Virus record (IMG/VR): IMGVR_UViG_3300007076_000256
Span: 1-20,054 of that record
Direction: 5' to 3' (one strand)
Length of the DNA stretch: 20,054 nt
Source: a virus
Shown here: one piece after another, positions 14,776 through 19,679 of the stretch
Position numbering within the stretch: position 1 is the stretch's first letter
Layout of the letters: each line of letters begins with the position of its first letter
Made by a program: the position numbers and the translations under genes
The notes under the pieces: generated by a model
The model's database searches: none
What the model saw: the letters and a program-made list of their open reading frames with translations, nothing else
What the model was told of the DNA's origin: nothing

Positions 14776-14942
14776 ACCTTTGGGGTTTCCTGTAGAACTT
14801 GTTCCAGGAGGCTAACTTTTTTCTTCTTTTTCTGCCCGGCGCGGCGAGAGATAGCTTCCCGAGCCGCACGCCTCTCGGTGACGAAGCTGCTTGCATTTTC
14901 GGGAGAGAAGGGCTTGGATAAATTGTTTTGAGCTTCACTCAT
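14772..14942 (-). CDS. 56-aa basic protein upstream of the nuclease
   Basis: ATG at 14942 with AAGGAGG about 10 nt upstream, and TGA overlapping the nuclease start at 14775 (ATGA). A 61-aa frame nearby (14753-14938) is in another phase and lacks such a site. The peptide has S-K-P-F-S-P-E-N-A near residue 9, R-R-A-A-R-E-A-I-S-R-R-A-G-Q, a run of five Lys, and a C-terminal amphipathic helix (V-S-L-L-E-Q-V-L-Q-E). P-F-[ST]-x-E-N-A followed by a basic stretch recalls short basic phage proteins thought to bind DNA. No structure-based evidence exists here. Confidence 0.72.
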   Translation of the reverse strand: MSEAQNNLSKPFSPENASSFVTERRAAREAISRRAGQKKKKKVSLLEQVLQETPKV

Positions 14943-15231
14943 TTTTTTTTCTTCCTCCTTGGGCCCGATAGAGCCAAAGGTCGAGAATTTCCGTTAGGCG
15001 AGAGGTAAATACGACGAGGCTCGCGTGGTGCCAGTCTTCGTGATCTTGGTTGGGCGTTGCAACGACTGTTGCCGTTGCGATGTTTAGCTCATTGAAAGCG
15101 AGAATTAAGTTAGTTAATTGGACTTGATCCCAGGCGCTTTTAAAGAAATCTAAGTCTAGGTGATCTGCCGTAACGGCCTCAGCAATAACTTTGTCTTTAT
15201 CGATTAGGGTTTTGTAGTTTGGCTTCTTCAT
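14935..15231 (-). CDS. 98-aa protein of unknown function
   Basis: The ATG at 15231 overlaps the stop of the preceding gene (ATGA), with GAGG about 6 nt upstream. The protein looks soluble and mixed alpha/beta. It has a helix (D-F-F-K-S-A-W-D-Q-V-Q-L-T-N-L-I-L-A-F), a strand (A-T-A-T-V-V-A-T), and a helix ending L-T-E-I-L-D-L-W-L-Y. It has no Cys and a basic C-terminus. I do not recognise a family. Its place in the coupled gene string before the nuclease suggests it is expressed with the recombination genes. Confidence 0.65.
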   Translation of the reverse strand: MKKPNYKTLIDKDKVIAEAVTADHLDLDFFKSAWDQVQLTNLILAFNELNIATATVVATPNQDHEDWHHASLVVFTSRLTEILDLWLYRAQGGRKKNE

Positions 15232-15656
15232 TTTATCCTCGTATGATTAGACTCTCCGTGGCGGAAGTAGGCGCAGAAAGTGTCATGTGCGGCGTTGGTT
15301 AGAGAGACGGTTCCGCTTCGGACTGCGCTGTGAAGCATGGCGCTGCAGGTGCAGTATTTAAGCTCTTTTCTTTCTTTAATAGGGAGAGAATTAAATAAAA
15401 GTTTTAACCAGGATTTTGAGACCGAGTCTTTTATACTAATATTTCCATACTTACAAAAATAAATCGATCCTTGATCGATAAATTCGACGATAACCATTTC
15501 GCCAATGATATTATCTGAGATAAAGCTGCTATGGCTAGGAAAATACATACCGGGCAAATTCGGACTTAATATAAAGCCATTTAGAATCAGGGCTTTTTTT
15601 TCCGGGAAAGTAAAGGTATCTCCCGGCTTTAGACTATCGATTTGTTGAGAGGTCAT
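15228..15656 (-). CDS. CxC/HDxFC protein, copy A
   Basis: 142 aa. The C-terminal 35 residues hold Y-C-T-C-S-A-M-L, then A-A-H-D-T-F-C-A, a likely Cys/His metal site. The same C-x-C-S-A-x-L ... H-D-x-F-C pattern ends the protein at 16846-17154. The similarity seems to reach upstream: M-V-I-V-E-F-I-D...I-Y-F-C...S-V-S-K here against E-T-I-V-E-L-I-E...L-Y-Y-V...A-L-S-K there. The N-terminal half is beta-rich with S-L-K-P-G-D-T-F-T-F-P near residue 8, a possible SH3-like barrel entry. No family was recognised. The ATG overlaps the stop of the 39-aa TM gene. Confidence 0.7.
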   Translation of the reverse strand: MTSQQIDSLKPGDTFTFPEKKALILNGFILSPNLPGMYFPSHSSFISDNIIGEMVIVEFIDQGSIYFCKYGNISIKDSVSKSWLKLLFNSLPIKERKELKYCTCSAMLHSAVRSGTVSLTNAAHDTFCAYFRHGESNHTRIK

Positions 15657-15772
15657 AGAAGCCCCAAAAGATGCGCGAGTTTGTAGCCGGTCAAAACGGC
15701 GCCACCTAAAACAATTAACATAATTGCGATAAAGAAATATAACTCTGCCATTTCACGAATAAAGTTTTTCAT
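15653..15772 (-). CDS. 39-aa single-pass membrane peptide
   Basis: ATG at 15772 with AAGGGG upstream, TGA at 15653. Both ends overlap the neighbours as ATGA. The sequence begins M-K-N-F-I-R-E-M-A and continues as one hydrophobic helix (L-Y-F-F-I-A-I-M-L-I-V-L-G-G-A-V-L), then T-G-Y-K-L-A-H-L-L-G. The positive N-terminus suggests it faces the cytoplasm. It could be a small holin, antiholin, spanin part or superinfection factor. Nothing in the sequence decides this. Confidence 0.7.
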   Translation of the reverse strand: MKNFIREMAELYFFIAIMLIVLGGAVLTGYKLAHLLGLL

Positions 15773-15966
15773 ATTTTCCCCTTGTTGTAGGGCCAATTAG
15801 CGGGCCTTGGGCTGATCTTATCGAGCTCTTCTAGCTCGATGAGGCTTTCCGCGAGCATGGAGTCTATTTCTTTTTGTACTCGCGCTTCGTCCTCGCATTC
15901 CGGGCAAAAGAAACTTGTGAGAAGGGGCTTTAGAGGGCAATTATGCTTTTGGCATTTGTCTGGCAT
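15769..15966 (-). CDS. 65-aa Cys-rich protein, putative metal binder
   Basis: 65 aa from the ATG at 15966, 1 nt after the stop of the preceding gene; a longer frame to 16017 has no ribosome site before it. The N-terminal half carries K-C-Q-K-H-N-C-P-L-K-P and S-F-F-C-P-E-C-E-D-E, i.e. C-x4-C and C-x2-C, a probable zinc site. An acidic helix follows (Q-K-E-I-D-S-M-L-A-E-S-L-I-E-L-E-E-L-D). I do not recognise a family. A small zinc-binding adaptor or regulator is an inference. Confidence 0.62.
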   Translation of the reverse strand: MPDKCQKHNCPLKPLLTSFFCPECEDEARVQKEIDSMLAESLIELEELDKISPRPANWPYNKGKI

Positions 15967-15967
15967 G

Positions 15968-16342
15968 TTAGTGGACACTCTGGCCTGTGCCGATGTGATC
16001 TCCCTCCAAAAAAACATTTGGATCGTTTAGATTAAGGGTTATGACGCTGGCCGCTTGCACGCAGAGACTAGTTTTGTGGAGTTGGGGGCCGAAATGTGGG
16101 CCTGAGACTTCTTTAAATAGAATGCCGTTTGGGGTGCAGCCGCCGACTTCCCGGCCAGTGAAGAGATAGATGCCGCTGGTGGAGCTAAAGACCTTCTTCA
16201 TTGGGTCATCGGTTGGGAAGGTGCTGCGCGCGGGAGCGTCGTCGCTAGGCATGCGGAGGGTCATTAGGACCGCTATGGCGATAATCCAGAGCATGATTGC
16301 CGTGGCCGCGAGAAAAGCATCTAGAGGGCGTGAGAAGTTCAT
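15968..16342 (-). CDS. Membrane-anchored protein of unknown function
   Basis: 124 aa. After M-N-F-S-R-P-L-D comes one hydrophobic helix (F-L-A-A-T-A-I-M-L-W-I-I-A-I-A-V-L-M-T-L, residues 10-29). A soluble domain of about 90 residues follows, with two Cys (G-G-C-T-P and S-L-C-V-Q), so the bulk may be outside the cytoplasm. The start has no Shine-Dalgarno site. A TTGACA/CATGCT promoter ends 6 nt before the ATG, and this gene is the first after a 42-nt gap, the start of a probable separate transcript. Function unknown. Confidence 0.68.
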   Translation of the reverse strand: MNFSRPLDAFLAATAIMLWIIAIAVLMTLRMPSDDAPARSTFPTDDPMKKVFSSTSGIYLFTGREVGGCTPNGILFKEVSGPHFGPQLHKTSLCVQAASVITLNLNDPNVFLEGDHIGTGQSVH

Positions 16343-16378
16343 GAATTAAGCATGACACAGGGCCGGGGGTTCTGTCAA
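16343..16378 (-). promoter_or_regulatory. Candidate leaderless promoter before 15968-16342
   Basis: TTGACA (16378-16373), 18 nt, CATGCT (16354-16349), 6 nt, then the ATG at 16342. A perfect -35 box and a correctly spaced -10-like box put the transcript start at about the start codon. There is no ribosome-binding site. It fills nearly the whole gap after the uracil glycosylase gene. Confidence 0.5.
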
Positions 16379-16384
16379 GAAGTT

Positions 16385-16846
16385 TTATGAGGCGAGTTCT
16401 TGCGCGAGACGGGCAAAGCTCGCTCGCCAGGCGGCTAGCTCTCGGCGGCGCCTGCGGAGGACGTAGGCAGGGTGGTAAAAGAAGGAGACTATTTTAGGCA
16501 TCTTTAGGAAGTGAAGCGGCCATTTTTGTATTGCCTCTCTGGCGGTGCGCCCTAGGCAAATGAGAATCCGCGGCTGCGCCAGTAAGAAGTGTGCTATTAG
16601 CTCGTCTTGGTAGAGGGCTATTTCATCGGGAGTGGGGGTTCGGTTGTTGGCCGGGCGGAAGTTTATGGTATTTGCGAAGAGACATTCATTATCGGAAAAG
16701 CCTGCGTCTGAAAGGGCGCGGCGGAGAAGTTGCCCGGATGAGCCTATAAAAGGACGGCCGAGGGAGGCCTCTAGGCGACCGGGGGCTTCTCCTATGAGCA
16801 TGATAAGGGCCGGAGAGGGGCCTTCGGGGTGGACAAACTTTTCCAT
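16385..16846 (-). CDS. Uracil-DNA glycosylase, family 4-like, without Fe-S cysteines
   Basis: 153 aa from the ATG at 16846, chosen because it overlaps the preceding stop (TGATG) with AAGG upstream. Motifs of family 4 glycosylases are present: G-E-A-P-G-R-L-E-A-S-L-G-R-P-F-I-G (residues 19-35), A-N-T-I-N-F-R-P-A-N-N-R-T-P-T-P-D-E (58-75) and F-Y-H-P-A-Y-V-L-R (123-131). It would remove uracil from DNA. The four Cys that hold the 4Fe-4S cluster in this family are absent: there is no N-terminal Cys pair. The position of the usual Cys in the N-V-V-K-C-R-P-P motif is Phe here, and a Tyr stands where the last is expected. It is shorter than usual (about 190-220 aa). It lies near an HD nucleotide hydrolase. 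Confidence 0.85.
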   Translation of the reverse strand: MEKFVHPEGPSPALIMLIGEAPGRLEASLGRPFIGSSGQLLRRALSDAGFSDNECLFANTINFRPANNRTPTPDEIALYQDELIAHFLLAQPRILICLGRTAREAIQKWPLHFLKMPKIVSFFYHPAYVLRRRRRELAAWRASFARLAQELAS

Positions 16847-17154
16847 CAGAGAACCTTTAGGGTAGTGAGGGGACAAAAGCTATCGTGAGGTTTTTCGTCT
16901 AGAAGCATTGCACGGGTCATGAGTTTGGCAGAGCACTTGCAGAGACGTGAAGCGCGAGCCTCACGGATTGTGTCTATGGAGTTCTTGGAGAGCGCTCGGT
17001 CATAGGTCGGCGAGTTTACGTAGTAAAGAAGATCATTCTCGATAAGCTCCACTATCGTTTCCGCAGGAAACGGCCACCATAGGCGGGGTAGACCGTAGGA
17101 TTGTTGTTCTTGGTCGCTAGGGATTCGGAAGAGAAAGAAATGCCTCTTTGCCAT
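16846..17154 (-). CDS. CxC/HDxFC protein, copy B
   Basis: 102 aa from the ATG at 17154, 1 nt after the TAG of the HD gene; an upstream in-frame ATG at 17190 would lie inside that gene. The C-terminus holds L-C-K-C-S-A-K-L, then K-P-H-D-S-F-C-P, matching the protein at 15228-15656. The N-terminal part is rich in aromatics (H-F-F-L-F-R-I-P, R-L-W-W-P-F-P). An E-T-I-V-E-L-I-E segment aligns with the other copy. A Cys/His metal site is probable. The function is unknown. Confidence 0.7.
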   Translation of the reverse strand: MAKRHFFLFRIPSDQEQQSYGLPRLWWPFPAETIVELIENDLLYYVNSPTYDRALSKNSIDTIREARASRLCKCSAKLMTRAMLLDEKPHDSFCPLTTLKVL

Positions 17155-17155
17155 T

Positions 17156-17683
17156 CTAGGCTCTAGTAAGATTGTATTCCATGAGTTCAAGCCACAGCTT
17201 TTGGGGGTCTCGGTAGCGCTGTGGGAATTTGCGCTTGCTATAGAGGCGCATGGCTTCGATCATGGTTTTTTCTTCGACAAGGGCTTCGTTATCAGCTTGC
17301 TTGACGAGTGGGTCTAAGAGAGTCGGTAAATTGTATTCTTCCATGAGACGAGTAAAGTGAAAGGCTTCAATGGCTTCGATTTGATTACAGGAATGTTTAA
17401 CGTGGCTGGGGATATCCCCGATTACAACTTCGGCTGCATCATGGAGAAGAGCCTGAAGGCGCTGGGAGCGGTCGCCGCCTCTGTCTCGTACGATTTCATA
17501 GACGCGAATGGAGTGGGTAAGCACGTCAAGGCATCCGGCTGAGCCAGCGAAGCGATTGATGTGGTTGAGACTGAAGGCAATTGCTTCGAGGGGAAGCCTA
17601 GCAATGTTGAATGCATCGCCGGGAACGGGAGGAACCAAGAGATGGACGAAGTGTTTGCGGTTATTAGATAGTTTCTTTTCCAT
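17156..17683 (-). CDS. HD-domain nucleotide hydrolase, YfdR/YfbR-like
   Basis: 175 aa. The HD fold motifs are L-T-H-S-I-R (His57), A-L-L-H-D-A-A-E-V-V-I-G-D-I-P-S (His81, Asp82, Glu85, Asp90) and L-V-K-Q-A-D-N-E-A (Asp131). Upstream, F-S-L-N-H-I-N-R-F-A-G corresponds to the R-F-x-G part of the phage YfdR-type family. Such enzymes hydrolyse deoxynucleoside mono- or triphosphates and may adjust nucleotide pools for phage replication. The exact substrate cannot be told. It has no Shine-Dalgarno site. A TTGGCA/TAAGCT promoter inside the end of the zinc-ribbon gene is placed for a leaderless start. Confidence 0.83.
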   Translation of the reverse strand: MEKKLSNNRKHFVHLLVPPVPGDAFNIARLPLEAIAFSLNHINRFAGSAGCLDVLTHSIRVYEIVRDRGGDRSQRLQALLHDAAEVVIGDIPSHVKHSCNQIEAIEAFHFTRLMEEYNLPTLLDPLVKQADNEALVEEKTMIEAMRLYSKRKFPQRYRDPQKLWLELMEYNLTRA

Positions 17684-17718
17684 ACCGAGAGCTTACCGCG
17701 AAAAAGAGACGTTGCCAA
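17684..17718 (-). promoter_or_regulatory. Candidate leaderless promoter of the HD gene
   Basis: TTGGCA (17718-17713), exactly 17 nt, TAAGCT (17695-17690), 6 nt, then the ATG at 17683. The -10 box overlaps the stop codon of the zinc-ribbon gene. The same -10 box with the same 17-nt and 6-nt spacings occurs before 18075. Confidence 0.5.
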
Positions 17719-17914
17719 GGATTTTTTTATCCATGTCGGTTAGCTTGTCCTTGGCGACACCCCGGCGGCCATTGGTGGCGACTACCGTTTGGCGACAGTA
17801 GCCACAAGATAGACAGAGATGTTGGAGGGTGGTCATATAGCGAGTGTGGGCTAGGGGGCGGATCCAGTTTGTGCCGTTACAGTACGGGCACCATGTTTTG
17901 CGGGATATTACCAT
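17693..17914 (-). CDS. Zinc-ribbon-like small protein
   Basis: 73 aa with W-C-P-Y-C-N-G-T near residue 9 and L-C-L-S-C-G-Y-C-R near residue 34, so C-x2-C and C-x2-C-x2-C; a zinc ribbon is likely. The C-terminal half is basic (N-G-R-R-G-V-A-K-D-K). Similar small phage proteins often bind nucleic acid or act as transcription factors, but no specific family was recognised. The ATG at 17914 lies inside the end of the 55-aa membrane gene, which overlaps by 7 nt in another frame. Confidence 0.75.
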   Translation of the reverse strand: MVISRKTWCPYCNGTNWIRPLAHTRYMTTLQHLCLSCGYCRQTVVATNGRRGVAKDKLTDMDKKILGNVSFSR

Positions 17915-18075
17915 AAGATCGCCGCGAGAAAAAGGAAAGAAAAGACTGCATGGATTTTCCAGGTTATTCTGGCATAGTCTAGTGCATTTTCTGCGGTGAC
18001 TGCGCCGAAGAGGCTAAGAGCGCTGCTGAGGGAAGAGATAAAGAGGCCGAGGGCGTAGAGTTTGTATGGGTCCAT
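17908..18075 (-). CDS. 55-aa two-pass membrane peptide, first gene of the leftward block
   Basis: ATG at 18075 to TAA at 17908; it overlaps the zinc-ribbon start by 7 nt. Two hydrophobic segments are seen: A-L-G-L-F-I-S-S-L-S-S-A-L-S-L-F-G-A-V (about residues 8-26) and H-A-V-F-S-F-L-F-L-A-A-I-L-W at the end. A short acidic and aromatic loop (E-N-A-L-D-Y-A-R-I-T-W-K) joins them. A TTGACA/TAAGCT promoter ends 6 nt before the ATG and there is no Shine-Dalgarno site. Possibly a holin-like or superinfection-exclusion membrane peptide, which is not shown. Confidence 0.7.
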   Translation of the reverse strand: MDPYKLYALGLFISSLSSALSLFGAVTAENALDYARITWKIHAVFSFLFLAAILW

Positions 18076-18110
18076 GGAAAGAGCTTAACAAATGCTTGCG
18101 GGAGTGTCAA
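18076..18110 (-). promoter_or_regulatory. Leaderless promoter candidate for the leftward replication block
   Basis: TTGACA (18110-18105), 17 nt, TAAGCT (18087-18082), 6 nt, then the ATG at 18075. It overlaps by 15 bp the opposite promoter for the gene at 18131. Divergent start codons are only 55 bp apart, so bound polymerase on one would block the other. Confidence 0.58.
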
Positions 18111-18130
18111 GTTTATGATAGGCTTTTCGG
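18096..18130 (+). promoter_or_regulatory. Leaderless promoter candidate for the rightward cassette
   Basis: TTGCGG (18096-18101), 17 nt, TAGGCT (18119-18124), 6 nt, then the ATG at 18131. The -35 box is weak. The -10 box and its distance to the ATG repeat those before 7721. No Shine-Dalgarno site is present. Confidence 0.45.
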
Positions 18131-18355
18131 ATGGTGTTTAAGAAGCAAAAGAAGAACCCGAGCTATAAGTTTGAGATTGGGTATAAGCTTATCCTTCTTA
18201 ATAGCAGTCTTTTCCATCAGTCCCTGTATCAAGTTTTGGATGAGGGCGAGGCTCTGGTGGATGTTAACGATGATCTATGGATTCGGCTGGAAGATGACGG
18301 CGTTTTTAGTACGTATGCTAAAATCAAAAAATTGGAGACAAAATGGTCACACTAA
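18131..18355 (+). CDS. 74-aa protein of unknown function, first gene of rightward cassette
   Basis: 74 aa with a basic N-terminus (F-K-K-Q-K-K-N-P-S-Y-K) and then a beta-rich acidic part (L-D-E-G-E-A-L-V-D-V-N-D-D-L-W-I-R-L-E-D-D-G). It has no Cys and no membrane segment. The start codon fits the leaderless promoter ahead of it. The end overlaps the next start by 13 nt. I do not recognise a family. Its coupling to the following two genes suggests the three act together or are at least expressed together. Confidence 0.65.
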   Translation: MVFKKQKKNPSYKFEIGYKLILLNSSLFHQSLYQVLDEGEALVDVNDDLWIRLEDDGVFSTYAKIKKLETKWSH

Positions 18356-18591
18356 AGGCTCTTAGGAAAGCGCGAGGCCACTTTGTGGTTTTACAGATTA
18401 AAGATCATGTTATCGGTGGCGCAGATATAGATCCGGTTTTTATAGAAGTAAATGGATGGCTTTCGGTTGTTGATGAGGAAGAAGGCGTCGTCCAGCTTCT
18501 TCATTGGGTCTCTAGTGAGAACCGTGATGACGATGAGGGAAGTCTAATTCTTATCCCGGCTATTGTGCGGTTGCGGGTACTGGGGGAATGA
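18343..18591 (+). CDS. 82-aa beta-rich protein of unknown function
   Basis: 82 aa; GGAG lies about 6 nt before the ATG. The pattern F-V-V-L-Q-I-K-D-H-V-I-G-G, F-I-E-V-N-G-W-L-S-V-V-D-E-E, L-L-H-W-V-S and I-L-I-P-A-I-V-R-L-R-V-L suggests five short strands, a small barrel. It is acidic in the middle (E-N-R-D-D-D-E-G). No family was recognised. Its TGA overlaps the ATG of the metzincin-like gene, so translation is probably coupled. Confidence 0.68.
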   Translation: MVTLKALRKARGHFVVLQIKDHVIGGADIDPVFIEVNGWLSVVDEEEGVVQLLHWVSSENRDDDEGSLILIPAIVRLRVLGE

Positions 18592-19016
18592 AACTTTTTC
18601 TATTTTTGAGCCCTATAGCCATTTGGCTATATCTGGTCTTCAGTCCGCCACAGTTTGGAACGACCCCTTTTGAGGAGACTACTATTATTGAGGCGATCCT
18701 TGATTTCGGGAATTGTTCTCTGGTTCCCGCGGAGGCTCAACGAAGGCTGAAAGAGCTTTCTAGTGTGATTGTCCTCCACGAGGACCTCTATCGCTTTCCT
18801 GCTTTTCGTCCGCCGAATAATGAGCTACAGATCTGTGGCGTCACGTTCTATCTAGGGAAGCCTATCATTGCCTTAAACACTAACCCTCTTGCTTTTGAAG
18901 CATGCTTTTGGTTTGGCGAGCAAGACTATCAACGGACTATTCGCCACGAGATGCTCCATGTCGCGGGGTTAGACCATGGAAAGCTATTCTCTCGCATTCT
19001 CCGTGAATGTGAATAA
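18588..19016 (+). CDS. Exported metzincin-like metallopeptidase
   Basis: 142 aa. The N-terminus is a hydrophobic signal or anchor (M-K-L-F-L-F-L-S-P-I-A-I-W-L-Y-L-V-F). Near the C-terminus lies R-H-E-M-L-H-V-A-G-L-D-H, an exact H-E-x-x-H-x-x-G-x-x-H zinc motif of metzincins: three His ligands and the catalytic Glu. Four Cys (F-G-N-C, L-Q-I-C, F-E-A-C and R-E-C) would fit two disulfides outside the cytoplasm. No Met follows the motif, so the usual Met-turn is missing. The protein is far smaller than typical metzincins. It may cut a cell-envelope or extracellular protein. Its N-terminal Met overlaps the preceding stop (ATGA). Confidence 0.75.
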   Translation: MKLFLFLSPIAIWLYLVFSPPQFGTTPFEETTIIEAILDFGNCSLVPAEAQRRLKELSSVIVLHEDLYRFPAFRPPNNELQICGVTFYLGKPIIALNTNPLAFEACFWFGEQDYQRTIRHEMLHVAGLDHGKLFSRILRECE

Positions 19017-19178
19017 TCACGCCTACTTAGCGATTAATAAGCCAAAAACAGCTCTTTTCCTTGTAATTTCATGCGCTTAAAGATTAATTATTAATTTCTG
19101 CTAGACCCCCACCCCCCTTCTCTCAGTATTTTTTTTATTGACACGGCCTACCCCCTTATGTGAAAATAAATAATTAAG
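19017..19178 (+). other. 162-bp intergenic region with C-runs, T-tract and a TTGACA box
   Basis: After the metzincin-like gene the DNA becomes AT-rich, with an ATTAAT-type repeat near 19083-19095. It then holds CCCCCACCCCCC (about 19105-19116), an eight-T tract (about 19130) and TTGACA (19138-19143). The TTGACA with GAAAAT 18 nt on is a fair promoter for the next gene. No clear stem precedes the T-tract, so a terminator cannot be supported. No RNA gene is seen. Confidence 0.5.
19138..19167 (+). promoter_or_regulatory. Candidate promoter of the RHH gene
   Basis: A perfect TTGACA (19138-19143), 18 nt, then GAAAAT (4 of 6 to consensus), with the ATG at 19179 about 11 nt beyond. The -10 is only fair and no strong Shine-Dalgarno site is present. 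Confidence 0.35.
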
Positions 19179-19679
19179 ATGGAAAAAGATAAAAAACTCA
19201 AGCAAATCAAGTCAGTTAGCCTTTCACCAGAGCGAATCGAAATTATTAATCGCTTCTGTAAAGAAAACGACTGTAGTTTCAGTGCTGCCATCAACATGGC
19301 TTTTGATGCCTTTCTCAAGCTTCCTCCTGAATCTCGCCCAACAAAACGCGGAAAGCTTTCTCCCGCATCCCTCCGCAGGAAACAAGATAATGCCATGGCC
19401 AGATGGGATAACTTTTGCATCCTCCACGGAGAGACCCTTACTACCCGATTTTTTGGCCCTCGCGTGCTTTGCGCCGAACGGGGAATATTGTGGAATATAG
19501 TGGACAGTGATCCCCGGCAATTTATTGAAGATCGAAAACTTTTTTGGAAGCTCAATTATTCTGGGTTAAGTTTACCCGAAGATTTAATCATAGAATTATC
19601 AGCTGGTCATCCGGAGTTTTTCATCGAAAGTCAAGCCTACATCAACGGCACTCCCGGAAAATGGGAGGAGGAATTATGA
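19179..19679 (+). CDS. Ribbon-helix-helix-like protein with unknown C-terminal part
   Basis: 166 aa. Residues 10-47 show a ribbon-helix-helix pattern. There is a strand K-S-V-S-L-S-P, a helix E-R-I-E-I-I-N-R-F-C-K-E-N, a short turn with D-C-S-F, and a second helix S-A-A-I-N-M-A-F-D-A-F-L. Such domains bind DNA as dimers and often repress transcription. A basic linker (R-P-T-K-R-G-K, then S-L-R-R-K-Q) leads to a C-terminal part of about 90 residues with aromatic-rich segments that I do not recognise. It could regulate the divergent promoters nearby. Its stop overlaps the next start (ATGA). Confidence 0.65.
   Translation: MEKDKKLKQIKSVSLSPERIEIINRFCKENDCSFSAAINMAFDAFLKLPPESRPTKRGKLSPASLRRKQDNAMARWDNFCILHGETLTTRFFGPRVLCAERGILWNIVDSDPRQFIEDRKLFWKLNYSGLSLPEDLIIELSAGHPEFFIESQAYINGTPGKWEEEL

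Noticed and set aside
14753-14938. Minus-strand frame of 61 codons near the nuclease start
   Set aside because: It competes with the 56-aa frame 14772-14942, which has AAGGAGG and ATGA coupling; this one has neither.
17156-17683. DatZ-like hydrolase and a 2-aminoadenine genome
   Set aside because: The HD protein has a similar size and the polymerase is family A, but no PurZ- or MazZ-like gene is in the window and HD hydrolases of the YfdR type are common in ordinary phages. It remains only a thought.
18588-19016. Endolysin
   Set aside because: The HExxHxxGxxH motif with a signal anchor and Cys pairs fits an exported peptidase better; no peptidoglycan-binding domain or amidase, muramidase or endopeptidase pattern is visible.
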